64,000 nucleotides of DNA from Nageia nagi (taxonomy: Eukaryota > Pinophyta): positions 34,782,001 through 34,846,000 of the forward strand of contig JBITNC010000002.1 of assembly GCA_050084985.1 (NCBI GenBank), read 5' to 3'. The notes beneath the pieces are model-generated. The model did no database searches. It saw only the letters and a program-made list of their open reading frames with translations, and was not told the DNA's origin. The position numbers and the translations under genes were made by a program. This document shows, piece after piece, positions 22,527 through 34,576 of the stretch (its first letter is position 1; the number at the start of each line of letters is the position of its first letter).

Positions 22527-23469
22527 ATGGGAGAATCTTTTTTACCCAAACACATTTTTGATGGTCAACATTGGTATTTGGGAACCTTAGATGAGAGCTG
22601 AATTGTAGGAAAAGAAGCTTTGGCAAATAATGCATGAGAATCTTGTACTTTCTATAGATAAGAAGGCACTAAAAGCTTACAACACGAAGAATGAGTTGTC
22701 AACCTCCATGATCTTTCATGCAATTTTAGATGATGTGCTCCTCATGATTTCCTCTTCAACATTGACAAAGGAAGCTTGGGATAAGCTTAAGAAAATTTGC
22801 CTTGATTCAAAGTTCTTATGAAAGTTCACGATTCTCCAAAAATTACTTCAATCTAATCAAGGAGAAGATGAAAATATGGTTATCTACTTGAATAATATTA
22901 TTAACTTGAAGACCCAACTTATTGCTTATGAGTGCAATTGGATCAATGATGAGTTTATGGTCTTCATTATTCTTCAAAGCATTTCTTCAAAGTTTGGAAA
23001 CTTTGTGATGGTTACAGAAATAAGGCTTGATGATGAATATGAAGTCTTTTTCCTTGAGAACCTTTCTAGGCTCCATTTGAAGCATAAGAAAACCCTTAGT
23101 AAAAAGGTATTGATCCTTTCTCCTAAGGATAATAACATTGCTCTTGGAGAAACTAAAAACCCTTTCAAGAAGAAGTTCAACCATCAAAATAAATCTTATT
23201 CTTCTTCCTCTAAAAGGTTTGAGAAAAGAGAAAATGACTACAATAGCAGGAACAATGGTAACAACATTAATAATAGGAAAAATAACAATAACATGAACAA
23301 TGGCAACAACAACCACTTCAAGCAAAGAGATGGAAAAGATAAAGCAAATAATCCATATCCTAAGGAAAAATTTGATGGTAATTGTAACTATTGTGGCATC
23401 CAAGGTCATAAAGAAGTTGATTGCTACAAAATTAAAAGAGAAAAAAGAACAAAGGTAATAGAAATGTAA
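22527..23469 (+). pseudogene. Copia-B Gag
   Basis: ATG at 22527 opens MGESFLPKHIFDG, followed at once by a one-base slip: the homologous NIGIWEP continues in the next frame with TAG where Arg is expected. Segments 22630-22821 and 22876-23469 share a frame and contain SMIFHAILDDVLLMISSSTL and the intact CCHC zinc knuckle CNYCGIQGHKEVDC near 23384-23425. An Asn-rich tract precedes the knuckle. The order matches Copia-A. Confidence 0.88.
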
Positions 23470-23519
23470 ATAACTTCAAAGAAAAGAAGAATATTCAAGT
23501 TGGTTTTGGTGCAGCACTC

Positions 23520-24940
23520 TACTCCATGTCTCGCTCTTTTTTGTCTAATTAGATTGCTCATTCTAGTTGCACTAATCATCTATGCTTTGAAAAGGTAAAG
23601 TTTGAGAACTTTCACAAGTATAGAAAAATGCGATTATGATAGGTGATAACTCTACCCTTAAAGTCCAAGGAATTGAGAGTGTGTTGATTTATGGAAAGGT
23701 TCTTGATAATATGCTCTATGTTCCTCAGCTTAGGATGAACCTTCTCTCTATGATCTAAGTTGTTAGAAAAGGGTACTCTTTTGAGTTTGACTCTCAATCC
23801 TAGTGCATTAAGAAAGAACTTGCCACATTGGTTAAAGGATCAATAAAAGATGATCTCTACATTATGGATTTAGTTTCATCAAAGATGTGTCTTGCTACAA
23901 GTGTGTGTTCTAGAGGTAATCTTTGGCACCAATGTTTAGGGAACCTTAACCACAAGAGTATTCAAGTCATGAAAGACCAAGAACTTGTGGAAGGTTTGAC
24001 TTCAATTTCTCTTTGGTTGATCTATGTGAGAAGTGCATTCTTAATAAGATGCATAGATAAAAGTTTGAAAAAGATAAGACAATAAGAGCATCTCAACCTC
24101 TTTCAACTTGTGCATTTAGATTTGATGGGTCTATTTCAAACTAATCTTGACCTTCATTGATGACTTTAGTAGGATGACCTTTGGGTATCTACTTCAGCAC
24201 AAGGATCAAATCTTTGAGAGTTTTAAAGTTTTTAAGGCCTTTGTTGAGAATCAAATTAACCTTAAAATTAAGATGTTGAGATCAAATAATAAGGAAGAAT
24301 ATAAAAACAATGAGTTTAATAACTATTATGCTAAATATGGAATCAAAAGGTAATTTACAATTCCTTACACTCCTCAACAAAATGGTGTTACCAAAAGGAA
24401 AAATAGAACAATTATGAAAATGGCTAGATGAAATTTTAGGTAATCTTTCTAGTTTCTTATGGGGTGAAGTTGTGAGCACTGCTATTTACACCTTGAATAG
24501 GTATCTCATAAAAGCCATTCAAGGTAAAGCTCCTTTTGAGACATGGTTTGGAAGAAAACCTAACATTTCTCACCTTAAGGTGTTTAGTTATGAATCATTC
24601 TCCTTCATTGTTTCTAAGAAAATAAAAAAGTTGGATAAAAAAGCTAAAAAGTGCATCTTTATGAGTTATGACAGTTAGCATAGAAGCTACGGGCTTTACT
24701 CTTCATCTTACAAAGTTGTGTTTATTTCAAGGGATGTAAAGTTAAATGAACTTCTTAAAGAATATACTTCTAATGAGAATGTTGATGATCCAAAGGAATT
24801 TTCAGTTACATCTAACTGGTTAGATATTAATTTAGATAAATCACCTCAGGAACAAAACTCTCCAACTCAAAGGGTAACAAGGAGCATGACCTTGAATAAA
24901 TCCTTATTTATCAAGATTGACAATAAACATTAGCCCTCAT
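23520..24940 (+). pseudogene. Copia-B protease and integrase remnants
   Basis: The protease is recognisable near 23550 as IAHSSCTNHLC: the catalytic DSG has become HSS, so it is dead. NMLYVPQLRMNLLSM follows near 23708. GAG-pre-integrase (LWHQCLGNLNHKSIQVMKDQ) is at 23828-24085. The integrase core TFIDDFSRMTFGYLLQHKDQ is at 24147-24353. The C-terminal parts are at 24472-24678 and 24718-24933 (NSPTQRVTRSMTLNK). The pieces are in different frames. Confidence 0.88.
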
Positions 24941-24949
24941 CCTTCAAAG

Positions 24950-26480
24950 AAGCTTCAAAGCATGAGTGCTGGATGGAAGCCATGAAAGTGGAGTATGAGG
25001 TGCTTATGAAAAATAAAACTTAGGACTTGGTTCTATATCCTAATGAGAAAAATGTGATTAGCAATAAGTAGATCTACAAGGTTAAGTTCAATTCAATTGG
25101 AGATATTGAAAAATACAAATCAAGTTTAGTAGCTAAAGGTTTTGCTTAGAAATATGATGTAGATTATGAGAAAATCTTTTCTCCCATGGCAAAGATGCCT
25201 ACTGTGAGAATTATCCTTGCTCTTTTTATAGCTCAAAGATGAAAAGTTTTTCAACTTGATTTCAAAAATGCATTTCTCAATGGTAACTTAGATGTGGAAA
25301 TCTTCATAAATCAACCAAAAGTATTTATTATGGAAGGTAAAGAGCCTTTTTGTGCAAGCTAAATAAGTAATTGTATGGACTTAAGCAAGCACCTCAAGCC
25401 TAATATAGAAAGATTTCAAGGTACTTTATAGAAATTGGATTCTCCAAGTGTTTTTCTAACTCTGATCTATATGTGCTCAATTAGAGAAAAGATGTGGTTT
25501 TGATTTTATTTATGTGGATGATCTTTTGATAATTAAGAATAATGATGAAATCATTCAAGAGTGCATATCCAAACTTAAAGCAATATTTGAAATGACTGAT
25601 CTTGGTCTCTTGCACTACTATCTTGAAATGCAAATGTATCAATACAAAGATTGTACTTATCTCAATTAATTTAAGTATATATCAAACATCTTAAATAAGT
25701 TTGGAATGAAGGAGTGTAGATATGCTGTGATCCTAATCTCTCTTAGAATCACTATTTATCTATGCTCCAACTCTTAGTTAGCTGATGCTACAACTTATAG
25801 GCAATTAATTGGTAGTCTTTTATATTTAACTATTTCTAGGCTTGATATTACCTTTGTAATGAATTTGATAGCTCAATTCATGCCAAAATCATATGTTGAG
25901 CACCTTAATATTGTTAAGCAAATCTTGAGGTATGTTGCAAGGACTAAAGATCTTCCTCTCAAGTATTTTAAGTTACCTTTGTTTTTTCTCTCTAGATTCT
26001 TAGATTCTAACTATGGGGGAGATAGAGTTGATAAGAAATCAACCTTTACATATGTGTTTAGCATTGGTTTAAGTGCTCTCTATTGGGCTTCCAAGAAGTA
26101 GCCTACTATTTCTCTTTCCACCATAAAAGTTGAATACAAAGCCATGTCTGTTGTAACCCAGGAAGCCATTTGGCTAAGGCATCTTTTGAAATAAATTAGG
26201 TATGAGCAAGGTGGCTCATCTTTGATTTCTTCAGATAATCACTTAGCTATTTTTTTGGTTAGGAATATTGTGTTCCATTAAAGAACAAAACATGTAGAAA
26301 TCCATGCCCATTTTATCATGAAGAAGATTCTTAATGGCATCATACACTTAGAGTATTGTCCATCCACCTTGAACTCCATTGATTTGTTCACCAAGCCCCT
26401 CTTGAAAGCTTAGTTCTTTAAGCTTAGGGATGCTATCAGGTTAGTGAAGTTGCCCTCAAGGGGGAGTGAAGTTTGAACTT
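24950..26480 (+). pseudogene. Copia-B reverse transcriptase and RNase H remnants
   Basis: Reverse transcriptase can be followed from CWMEAMKVEYE (24968) through the variant of [12 protein letters not shown] near 25250 to a YVDDLL-like motif near 25510, with many stops. RNase H is at 25859-26480: HLNIVKQILRYVARTKDLPL, SNYGGDRVDKKSTFTYVF, then an EAEY-like and an RTKHVEIHAHFI-like part. The uninterrupted junction near 26060 is where Copia-A and Copia-C carry insertions. Confidence 0.85.
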
Positions 26481-27189
26481 TTATGTTGAATTCATGTTTA
26501 TGATGACAATTTCACTCTTAAGAGAATTTTATGCTATATAGTGTTGATTTTATTGTACACCTTCGTGGTAAGTTTGCTTTGTGTGAGGAGCTTGTTGTAC
26601 AAATTTTAAAGTAAAAGATTGGCCAATATAGCACTATTTAGTTATGCATATGTGAGGAACTCTTATATTTCTTTTAGAACTATTTAGTTATCCATATATG
26701 AGGAACTTGTATGTGCATGCTCTATTTTGTAATGATAATCAACACATGTTTTATATACAGTAGGTGATTATGAGTTTTTGGCTTAGCATCTTTGTGATGA
26801 CTTATAGTGCACCATTGATCAGTTCATGATGGTATTTGTGTGATTCATCTATCCTTGTTGATATGAATATGTTGCATCTAATTGATCTTATTATTTGAGC
26901 TATTTATGACTTGCAAGTTCCTTTGAGATTGTGGGTTATTTACCTCAAGTATGCAGGCTCTTAGAGATTCTTCATGACTTCCATTTGGATGAATACTTCA
27001 TGTACATTGAAACCAGTTGTGGTTAATGATTGTATTTGATGAAGTAGTGAGTCTCAAACTAGATCTTTCTTACTTCACAAATATGTAAAAAGTTCTCATC
27101 TCCATTGTATTTATTTGAAAGAGAACTCTCTTACTTCCTCTCTTTCTTCTCTCTTATTCGCTCTATCCCAATATTGCATTAAGGGGGAG
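26481..27189 (+). other. Copia-B 3' untranslated region and purine tract
   Basis: Single copy of the unit that is amplified in Copia-A (near 26560). The purine tract TTAAGGGGGAG is at 27179-27189, next to the 3' LTR. Confidence 0.75.
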
Positions 27190-27678
27190 TGTTGGAATGT
27201 ATAATGCATCATTGTAAAGGTTATGTAATTATCTTCTATGTAAGTTCACTAATACTTAAGGGTATCATTTGATACCTTAAGTTTTTAAGTGAATATGATA
27301 ATGTTACTTATCCTACACTCCATGTCATGATCATGCCCCTTGGGTAAAAGGATTTGCATGTCATGCTTTTGTACATTGGATAAAAGGGTGATCCAAAGAG
27401 GGATTTTGGCCTATAAATAGAAGGTTCCCTCTTTACGATCACATACTAATTATGGAGTAAAGTTATGCTATAACTAGTTGAGATTAGGAGAATTGTAAGA
27501 GAGTTGTATTGTGATTGAAGTAAAGATTTAGTTAGTGGATGTACTCCTAGTTGGAGGAACCACTTACATCTTGTGTTATCTTCATGAGATTGCTTTGTGA
27601 GTTTGTTAGATGTGTATTATGAGCTTTCATGTGATATTAGGAGTTTGCAGTTGTTCATGTTATAGTTCAATTCTCCCA
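27190..27678 (+). repeat. Copia-B 3' LTR
   Basis: Pairs with 19404-19904. It is 12 bp shorter because of small deletions, with scattered substitutions. Confidence 0.92.
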
Positions 27679-27683
27679 TTTAT

Positions 27684-28254
27684 GTATATTAATGATAAAC
27701 AACCACTCAAAAGGGCATGCAATTGTATAAATAGTGGATTGTTATAATTTCAAATGGTCAAACATTCTAGCAAATTTGCCCAAATTTGTAAGATGCTTTT
27801 GTATATGATAATACAAGTTGATAATACTTTTCCCTTTGCAACAAGTGGTTATCTATTATGCTTTGTGAATATTATGTATGAGATGCTATCTTAAGTTGTG
27901 GCTGTGTATTATAATTATGAGACCCTAAGGGTAAGATAGTTTGTTATTCTTAATCTTGGCCATGGATTGCAACCTATACTGCAATGCTTGGGCTATTGAG
28001 TTTAGTTTTCTTTCAATTTAATGTATACATCTATTTCTTGTTACTTTTAGCCTTTTATCTCTTTCTTGTTACTTTCAACCTTTATAATAGATAAGAACCA
28101 ACCTACAAACCAGAGATTGAATAGAAAACCAACAAGAGCACATTTCCACCATCTTCTACTCTTTCAAGTACCTTACTATTGTGGGCGATGGAGAACTCAA
28201 CCAGACCAAACCCTTGAGGTTACAACATATCGATCAATTGTAATTAGTTGTGAT
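27684..28254. other. Intergenic, nothing recognised
   Basis: AT-rich DNA continuing the pre-insertion sequence left of Copia-B. No supported gene, repeat or RNA. Confidence 0.5.
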
Positions 28255-28575
28255 AAACCCTAAAATCTTAAACCCTTAAACCATAAAAATCTAAATCTAT
28301 AATCCTAATCACTAAACTCAAAATCCTAATCCCAAAACCCTTAAAAGCATAATTAAATCATAAACCTTAAACCCTAAACCATAAAATCCCAAACCCAAAA
28401 TCTTAATCCCTAAACCATTAAAACCTAAATGCTAATCCTTAAACCTTAAAACCCTAATTAAACCATAAATCCTAAAACCTAAACCCTACAACCTTAAACC
28501 CTAAACCCTTAAAACCTTAAACCTTAAACCCTTAAAATATTAATTAAACCTTAAACCCTAAACCCTCAATTAATC
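28255..28575. repeat. Degenerate telomere-like array
   Basis: About 320 bp made of variants of CCCTAAA (plant telomere repeat, C-rich strand) such as AAACCCTAAACCCT, CCTTAAACC and ATCCTAATCC. Individual perfect heptamers are few. Confidence 0.75.
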
Positions 28576-29094
28576 ATCAACTTCACCTAATATAATAAAT
28601 ACATTAGTTATTACATGTGAGAGAATGATTAACCTTTCCTTGTCATCTTTAATGGAACAAAAATATGATAAAAAAATATGAAGTTGTAATAAAAGCAATT
28701 ACACCACTATTTTGGGTAGAGAATGCTTTGCCAAATTGGATATAATAATTTACCCCATACCATGATCAAGTTGTCTATGAGAATGCCCATAAGGCTACAA
28801 CATTATATTTGCTCTCTAGGAGAATGCCCACAATGATAACATTTCCTTTGATGATCAAACCATAATCCATGTATTGAACCTCTTCCCTTTTCATCAAAAT
28901 GAAGATGAAATAACGAAAAATGCACCCAAATTAAGCAATTTCCAATGATGGTATAAATAATATTTAATTTAGAAAGGCCCCATGGAAGTGATATAAATGT
29001 AGTAAACCCTATGCTTAAACTTCTCCTTAAGATATTCCAAGCATTGGCTTGGTTTCAAGTTTTGATTTTTTTTGTAGGTCTATGTACTACAACC
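28576..29094. other. Intergenic, nothing recognised
   Basis: No gene supported. A short phrase (GAGAATGCCCA) occurs twice, near 28780 and 28822. Confidence 0.4.
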
Positions 29095-29215
29095 TATAAA
29101 TTACCCTACAACCCTAAACACTTAAAATTTTAAACTCTACAACTCCAAACCCTATACCCTTAAAAATATAAAACCCTAAACTCTTAAAAATATAAAACCC
29201 AAAATCTTAAACTAT
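29095..29215. repeat. Second, smaller telomere-like cluster
   Basis: ACCCTACAACCCTAAACAC and similar CCCTAAA-like units, more decayed than the cluster at 28255. Confidence 0.55.
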
Positions 29216-29261
29216 TGTAATGTTTTAAAAATACCATTATAATGTAGTGATTTCCATCCTT

Positions 29262-29501
29262 CTAGTTATATGCCATTTGGTTAAACACCTCTAGATCATA
29301 ACCTTCAAACAAGCTTAAAAAATTTGAATAGCTTGATTTATTTAGGTACTCTTTTACATTGTCCCCCACCATAAGTTTAAGTGGCTTTGGATGCAAATCC
29401 TTGTATTCAAACATATAGCCTTGGACAATTCCAATGGGTTCCATGAATCCTTTCCCGTCAAATTTCGTAACCAAGACTACTTTGTACTCTATTTCCTCCA
29501 A
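29262..29501 (-). CDS. Unassigned 79-codon ORF
   Basis: An uninterrupted frame of ordinary composition (KVVLVTKFDGKGFMEP and LKLMVGDNVKEYL visible). No start context, domain or neighbour points to a function. It could be a fragment of a mobile-element protein. The remaining DNA up to 29860 shows nothing further. Confidence 0.25.
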   Translation of the reverse strand: MEEIEYKVVLVTKFDGKGFMEPIGIVQGYMFEYKDLHPKPLKLMVGDNVKEYLNKSSYSNFLSLFEGYDLEVFNQMAYN

Positions 29502-29859
29502 AATTGACTACATGTTAGGGAAGGTACATGGATCAAAAATAAAAATTACTCTCCCTTTACTTTCTTCTATCTAATCTATCCTTCCATCTTTTGATCATGA
29601 GTATTTTTGCATGCTTCCAAAGTTTGATCTTCACCACCATAGTACTCAACTCTCTTGGAACCAATGTCGAATGGTGATTCACATGCATTGAGCACAAAAA
29701 ACTCACCAACTTAGCTCATATAAGTCCAATATTTTATGTTGTTGAGTGACTCTAGTATGACTACCCATGCATATTCCCATCATAAGGAATCTTCTCATGC
29801 TACTCTTTACCTTGGGTTTCCCCCCTATATGATGGGTATCTCCTCTTTTAATGGATTAG

Positions 29860-29942
29860 TTATGTTCAACCATAATCAACTACATAAAAAAACTCTTTAC
29901 ATAATATTTGATTACCAATATAATAGCTATTTTTATTTATAA
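29860..29942 (+). repeat. Flanking direct repeat, left copy
   Basis: Starts TTATGTTCAACCATAATCAA and matches 40974-41057 at most positions. Weaker similarity continues to about 30056 (compare about 41123). The pair brackets the PPR/copia stretch. Confidence 0.6.
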
Positions 29943-30517
29943 TGTAATATCTAATATAAATTACCATACAACAAAAGGAAGAGATATCTCTCTCTTTCCT
30001 ATAAGTATGTCGTGGTTGATGGGTAGGATCAAAATACCCCACCACCTTAAGTTTACCTATCAAATAGCCAAGAAATTATAAGAGCATAACTTTCCTAATT
30101 ATAAAGATCTACACCATATTCACCATATTAGAGTTGGTTCTCAATTGAGTAGTTGATTGAATATTAGCAATACACTAGTACCAAAAGGTGGATTGGCATC
30201 AGAAAATGCATGAGCAGGTTCCTCATGCTGTAAGTGGTTAACTTGGTTAGGATAATGTTAAGGTTTGATTTTCATATTTTTCCTATTATTTTGCATTTCT
30301 TATATTATTTATTATGTTATTTTATATTTATGGTGCTATTTTTCTATTTTTAATGCTATTTTTGATGTTATAGTTGATGCCAAATGGTATTAAGAGGCAC
30401 TTAAACATGAAAAATAAGCACATGGATCATCAAGAAACATATATCAATTATTCAAAATTTAATATAATCAGATGATTGTGACTATGTTGGACATGAATAA
30501 TCAAGAATTTTAAAAGT

Positions 30518-31245
30518 AGATTTATATCAAATGTTATGGTTGTGAATGGCTTGGTAGACATGTATGCAAAATGTGAAAACGTAGAGAAGGCATACAAATT
30601 ATCAATTATGGAGGTTTAGCAAATTCTCCTCAAGTTTTCAATTGTATGACTAAACATAACATCTTCTTATAGAATATGATAATTACAAGTTACCATTGAA
30701 GACATGGATTTTCTCGATAGGCATTGTCACTTTTTCAAATAGAAGCAATAGTGCAACTAAATCAATTCACCTTTTCCATCATCCTCACATTATGCATAAA
30801 ATTGGGAGATTTGCAATACAATTTATACATACATCAAACACTCTTTAAAATGAATTTCTATCGATTGTTATGGTTGTGAATGCCTTGGTAGAATGTATGT
30901 AAAATATGGAATCATAAATAAGGCACACAAATTGTTAATTATGGAAGTTTGATGGATTCTTGTAAAGTTTTTGACTGTATAATTAATAAGACATCTTCTC
31001 ATGGAATATTATAATTACAATTTACCAAATACATGACTTTCCTCAATAGGCATTAATACTTTTTCACTAAATGTAACAAATAACAATAGTCTATTTAAAT
31101 CAATTCACCTTTCCCATTATCATTATATTATTCATAAAATTGGGAGATTTATAATAAGGTTTATACATACATCAAATACTCTGTAAAAAAGGATTTATGC
31201 CAAATGTTATGGTGTTGAATGCCTTGGTATACATATATACAAAAT
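30518..31245 (+). pseudogene. PPR protein pseudogene, left part
   Basis: Reads as pentatricopeptide repeats of the plant PLS type: NVMVVNGLVDMYAKC then ENVEKAYKL near 30528-30600, a second block with VMVVNAL and NKAHKL near 30868-30940, and a third beginning NVMVLNALVYIYTK near 31205. The blocks recur about every 330 bp. Between them lie decayed relatives of the usual WNTMITGYAQNG and IHTYIIK motifs. PPR proteins bind organelle RNAs. Stops and frameshifts are frequent, and no targeting peptide or start is visible. It continues beyond Copia-C at 40475. Confidence 0.8.
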
Positions 31246-31740
31246 TGAAGGAAATAACACTTAGAATATAATTCCTAAACAACCAATATCTCTTGAAAGC
31301 TCATAGACACATGTAAATAACTTATAAACCAATCTCACAACATAACACAAGATGTAAGTGGTTCCTCCAACCAAGAGTACATCCACTAACTAGATCTCAC
31401 TTCATTCACCAATATGAACTCTTACAATCCATCAATTTTTCTCCTAAACACTATCCTATAGCATAACTTTACTCCATAAATTGGTATTTGATCACAAAGC
31501 AAAATTCTTCTACTTGTAGGCCAAAATCCCTCTTTGGATCACTCTTTTATCCAATGTATAAAAGCATGGCATGCACATCCTTTTACCCAAGGGGCATTCT
31601 CATGACATGGAGTGTAGAATAAGTTACATTATCATACTCACTTAAATACTTAAGGTATCAAATGATACCCTTAAGTATTAGTGAACTTACATAGAAGAAT
31701 ATTGCATAACCTTTACAATAATGCATTGTACATTCCAACA
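31246..31740 (-). repeat. Copia-C 3' LTR
   Basis: TGTTGGAATG-type LTR (minus reading). A purine tract variant abuts at 31741-31750. It pairs with 39980-40474. Confidence 0.88.
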
Positions 31741-32439
31741 CTCTCCCTTAATGCAATATTAGGATAGAGCAAATAAGAGAGAAGAGAGAGAGAAATTAAG
31801 AGAGTTCTCTTCCAAACAGATACAACGAACATGAGAACTTTTTACATATTTGTGAAGTAAGAAAGATCTAGTTTGAGACTCATTACTTTATCAAATACAA
31901 TTATTAACCACAACTGGTTTCAATGTACATGAAGTAGTCATCCAATTGGAAGTCATGAAGAGTCTTCAAGAGCCTACATACCTAAAGTAACATGCAATCT
32001 CAAATGAACCTACAAGTCATAAGCAGCTCAAATAATAAGATCAGTTAGATGCAATATATTCATATCAACAAGGATAAATGAATCACTCAAATGCCATTAT
32101 AAATTGATCAATGGTGCATTATAAGCCATCACAAAGATGCTAAGCCAAAACTCATAATCACCTACTGTATATAAAATATGTGTTGATTATCATTATAAAA
32201 TAGAGCATGCACATACGAGTTCCTCACATATGGATAACTAAATAGTGCCAAAAGACACATAAGAGTTCCTCTCATATGGATAACTGAATAGTGCTAGATT
32301 GGCCAATCTTTTTACCTTAAAAATTTGCATAATAAGTTCCTCACACAAAGTGAACTTACCATGAAGGTGTATAACAAAATTAACACTATACAGCATAAAA
32401 TTTTCCTAGGGGTGAAGTTATCATCACAAATATGAATTC

Positions 32440-32862
32440 AACATAAGAATTCAAACATCACTCACCTTTGAGGGTAACTTTACCAACCTAATAGCATCCC
32501 TAAGCTTACAAAACTAAGCTTCTAGGAGGGGCTTGGTGAATAAATCAATGAAGTTTGAGATGGATGGATAATACTATAGGTGTATGATACCATCAAGAAC
32601 CTTCTTCTTGATAAAATGGGCATAGATTTCTACATGTTTTATTCTCTGATGGAACACAAGATTCTTAGCCAAAGAAATAGCCAACTGATTATCTAAAGAA
32701 ATCAAAGATGATCTACCTTGTTCATATTCAATTTCTTTCAGAAGATGCCCTAGCCAAATGGCTTCCTAGGCTATAATAGACATGGCATAGTATTCAACTT
32801 CTATGGTAGAAAGAGAAATAGTAGGCTACTTCTTGGAAGCACAAGAGATAGCACCTAAACCA
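32440..32862 (-). pseudogene. Copia-C RNase H remnant
   Basis: Homologous to 6031-6449 of Copia-A. The STIEVEY-like motif, DNQLAISLAKNLVFHQR-like text and the terminal G-rich motif can be traced with stops and frame changes. It is cut on its N-terminal side by the solo LTR. Confidence 0.8.
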
Positions 32863-33341
32863 AGGTCCTAGAGGATTTGTTTAGATCTAGTTCTAAGAAC
32901 ATCATTCACACATCTATAATTCTAAGAACATCATTCACACACTATGACACCAATATAATGTGGTTCCTCCCTCCTTGGGAGTACATCCACAACTAGTTCT
33001 CTTATTCTCAAATCTATGTCTCTCTTACAACTATTCTCTAGCTCTCTCCTACACAACCAAGTAGAGTAAACTTACTCAAAACTTAGATATTTTTACATGA
33101 GGAGAGGCCTCTATTTATAGGTTGAGAGCACCTCCCTAACCTTCCTTTAACCAAGGGTAAGGTTAGGGTTACATTAAATGTACCACCAAACTTCAACCTA
33201 CCAACTAACTCCTTTGGTAAAGTCAAAGTCTACATATTAAAGAATTCTATTAATCACTTAAGGTATCTACATACCTTTAAGTGATTAATTGAATTTACAA
33301 GGAGTCTAGATATTCACAATATTTCATTACAAATTCTAACA
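32863..33341 (-). repeat. Solo LTR of the Copia-A subfamily
   Basis: 479 bp, the same length and sequence family as the Copia-A LTRs (ends CAAATTCTAACA on plus; TATA-like CTATTTATAG near 33111). It is flanked by AACCA at 32858-32862 and 33342-33346. No internal sequence accompanies it, so it probably arose by LTR-LTR recombination. Its first bases on the plus strand do not read TGAAGG as in Copia-A, so that edge is altered. Confidence 0.82.
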
Positions 33342-33346
33342 AACCA

Positions 33347-34560
33347 ATGCTAAACACATACATAAAGGTTGATTTCCAATCATCTCTATCTCTCCCATAG
33401 TTAGAATCTAAGAATCCAAAAAGAATAAATCAAAGCAACTTAGAATAATTGAGAGCAAGATCCTTAGTCATTGCAACATACCTCAAGATCTGCTTAACAG
33501 CATTAAGGTGCTCAACATATGGTTTCTACATGAATTGAGCCATCAGATTCATTACAAAGGTAATATCTAGCCTAGATATAGTCAAATACAAAAGATTACC
33601 AATTAATTGCTTGTAAGTTGTAGCATCAGCTAACTGAGAGTTGGAGCTCAGAGAAATAATGATTCCAAGAGAGACTGAAATCATACCATATCTAACCCCT
33701 CCATTCCAAACTTCTACGAGATGTTTGATATATACTTACATTAATTGAGATAAGCATAATCCTTGTATTGATACACTTGCATTCCAAGATAGTAGTGCAA
33801 GAGATCAAGATCAATCATTCCAAACATTGCCTTAAGTTTGGATATGCACTCTTGAATGATTTCATCATTATTCCTAGTTATTAGAAGATCATCCACATAA
33901 AGTTGAATCAAGACCAGGTATTTTCTTTGATTGAGTACATATAGATTGGAGTTAGAAAAATACTTGAAGAAACTAATATTTGCAAAATACCTTGAAATCT
34001 TCCTATACCAAGCTCTAGGTTCTTACTTAAGTCCATATAATAACTTTTATAGCTTGCATAAAAAGGACTCTTTACCTTTTATAATAACCCTTCTGATTGA
34101 TTCATGAAGATATCCATATCTAAGTCATCATTGAGAAATGCACTCTTGATGTCAAGTTGAAAAACTTTCCATCCTTGAGCTATAGAATAAGCAAGGATAA
34201 TTCTCACAGTAGGCATTTTTGCCATGGGAGTAAAGGTTTCCTCATAATCTACATTCTATTTCTGAGCAAAACCTTTAGCTACTAACCTTACCTTGTATTT
34301 TTCAATATCTCCAATTGAATTGAATTTGACCTTGTAGATCCATTTATTGCTAATCATATTCTTCTTATTGGGATAAAGAACCAAATCCCAAGTTTTATTT
34401 TTCATAATCGCCTCATACTTCCATCCAACACTCATGCTTAGAAGCTTCTTTGAAGGTTGAGGGCTCATGCTTGTTATCAATCTTAGTAAATAAGGATTTG
34501 TTCAAAGTCATGCTCCTTATTACCATTTGTGTTAGAGAATTTTTTCCTAAGGTGACTTAT
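33347..34560 (-). pseudogene. Copia-C reverse transcriptase remnant
   Basis: [19 protein letters not shown] and VRLVAKGFAQK are clear in the open part 34256-34480. The LLHYYLGMQVYQ-like and YVDD-like parts follow near 33780-33900 with stops. Homologous to Copia-A 11743-12838. Confidence 0.85.
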
Positions 34561-34576
34561 CTAGATCAATATCTAA

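Larger units (their letters stand above)
19404..27678 (+). mobile_element. Copia-B: Ty1/copia LTR retrotransposon, decayed
   Basis: LTRs at 19404-19904 (501 bp) and 27190-27678 (489 bp) are flanked by the 5-bp duplication TTTAT (19399-19403 and 27679-27683). The internal order is primer site, leader, gag, protease, integrase, reverse transcriptase, RNase H, purine tract. Proteins are homologous to Copia-A, but the LTR is of a different subfamily (TGTTGGAATG). Several frameshifts as well as stops make it more decayed in coding than Copia-A. Confidence 0.93.

Noticed and set aside
22987-23409. 140-codon minus-strand ORF in Copia-B
   Set aside because: Antisense shadow of the gag zinc-knuckle and Asn-rich region on the plus strand.
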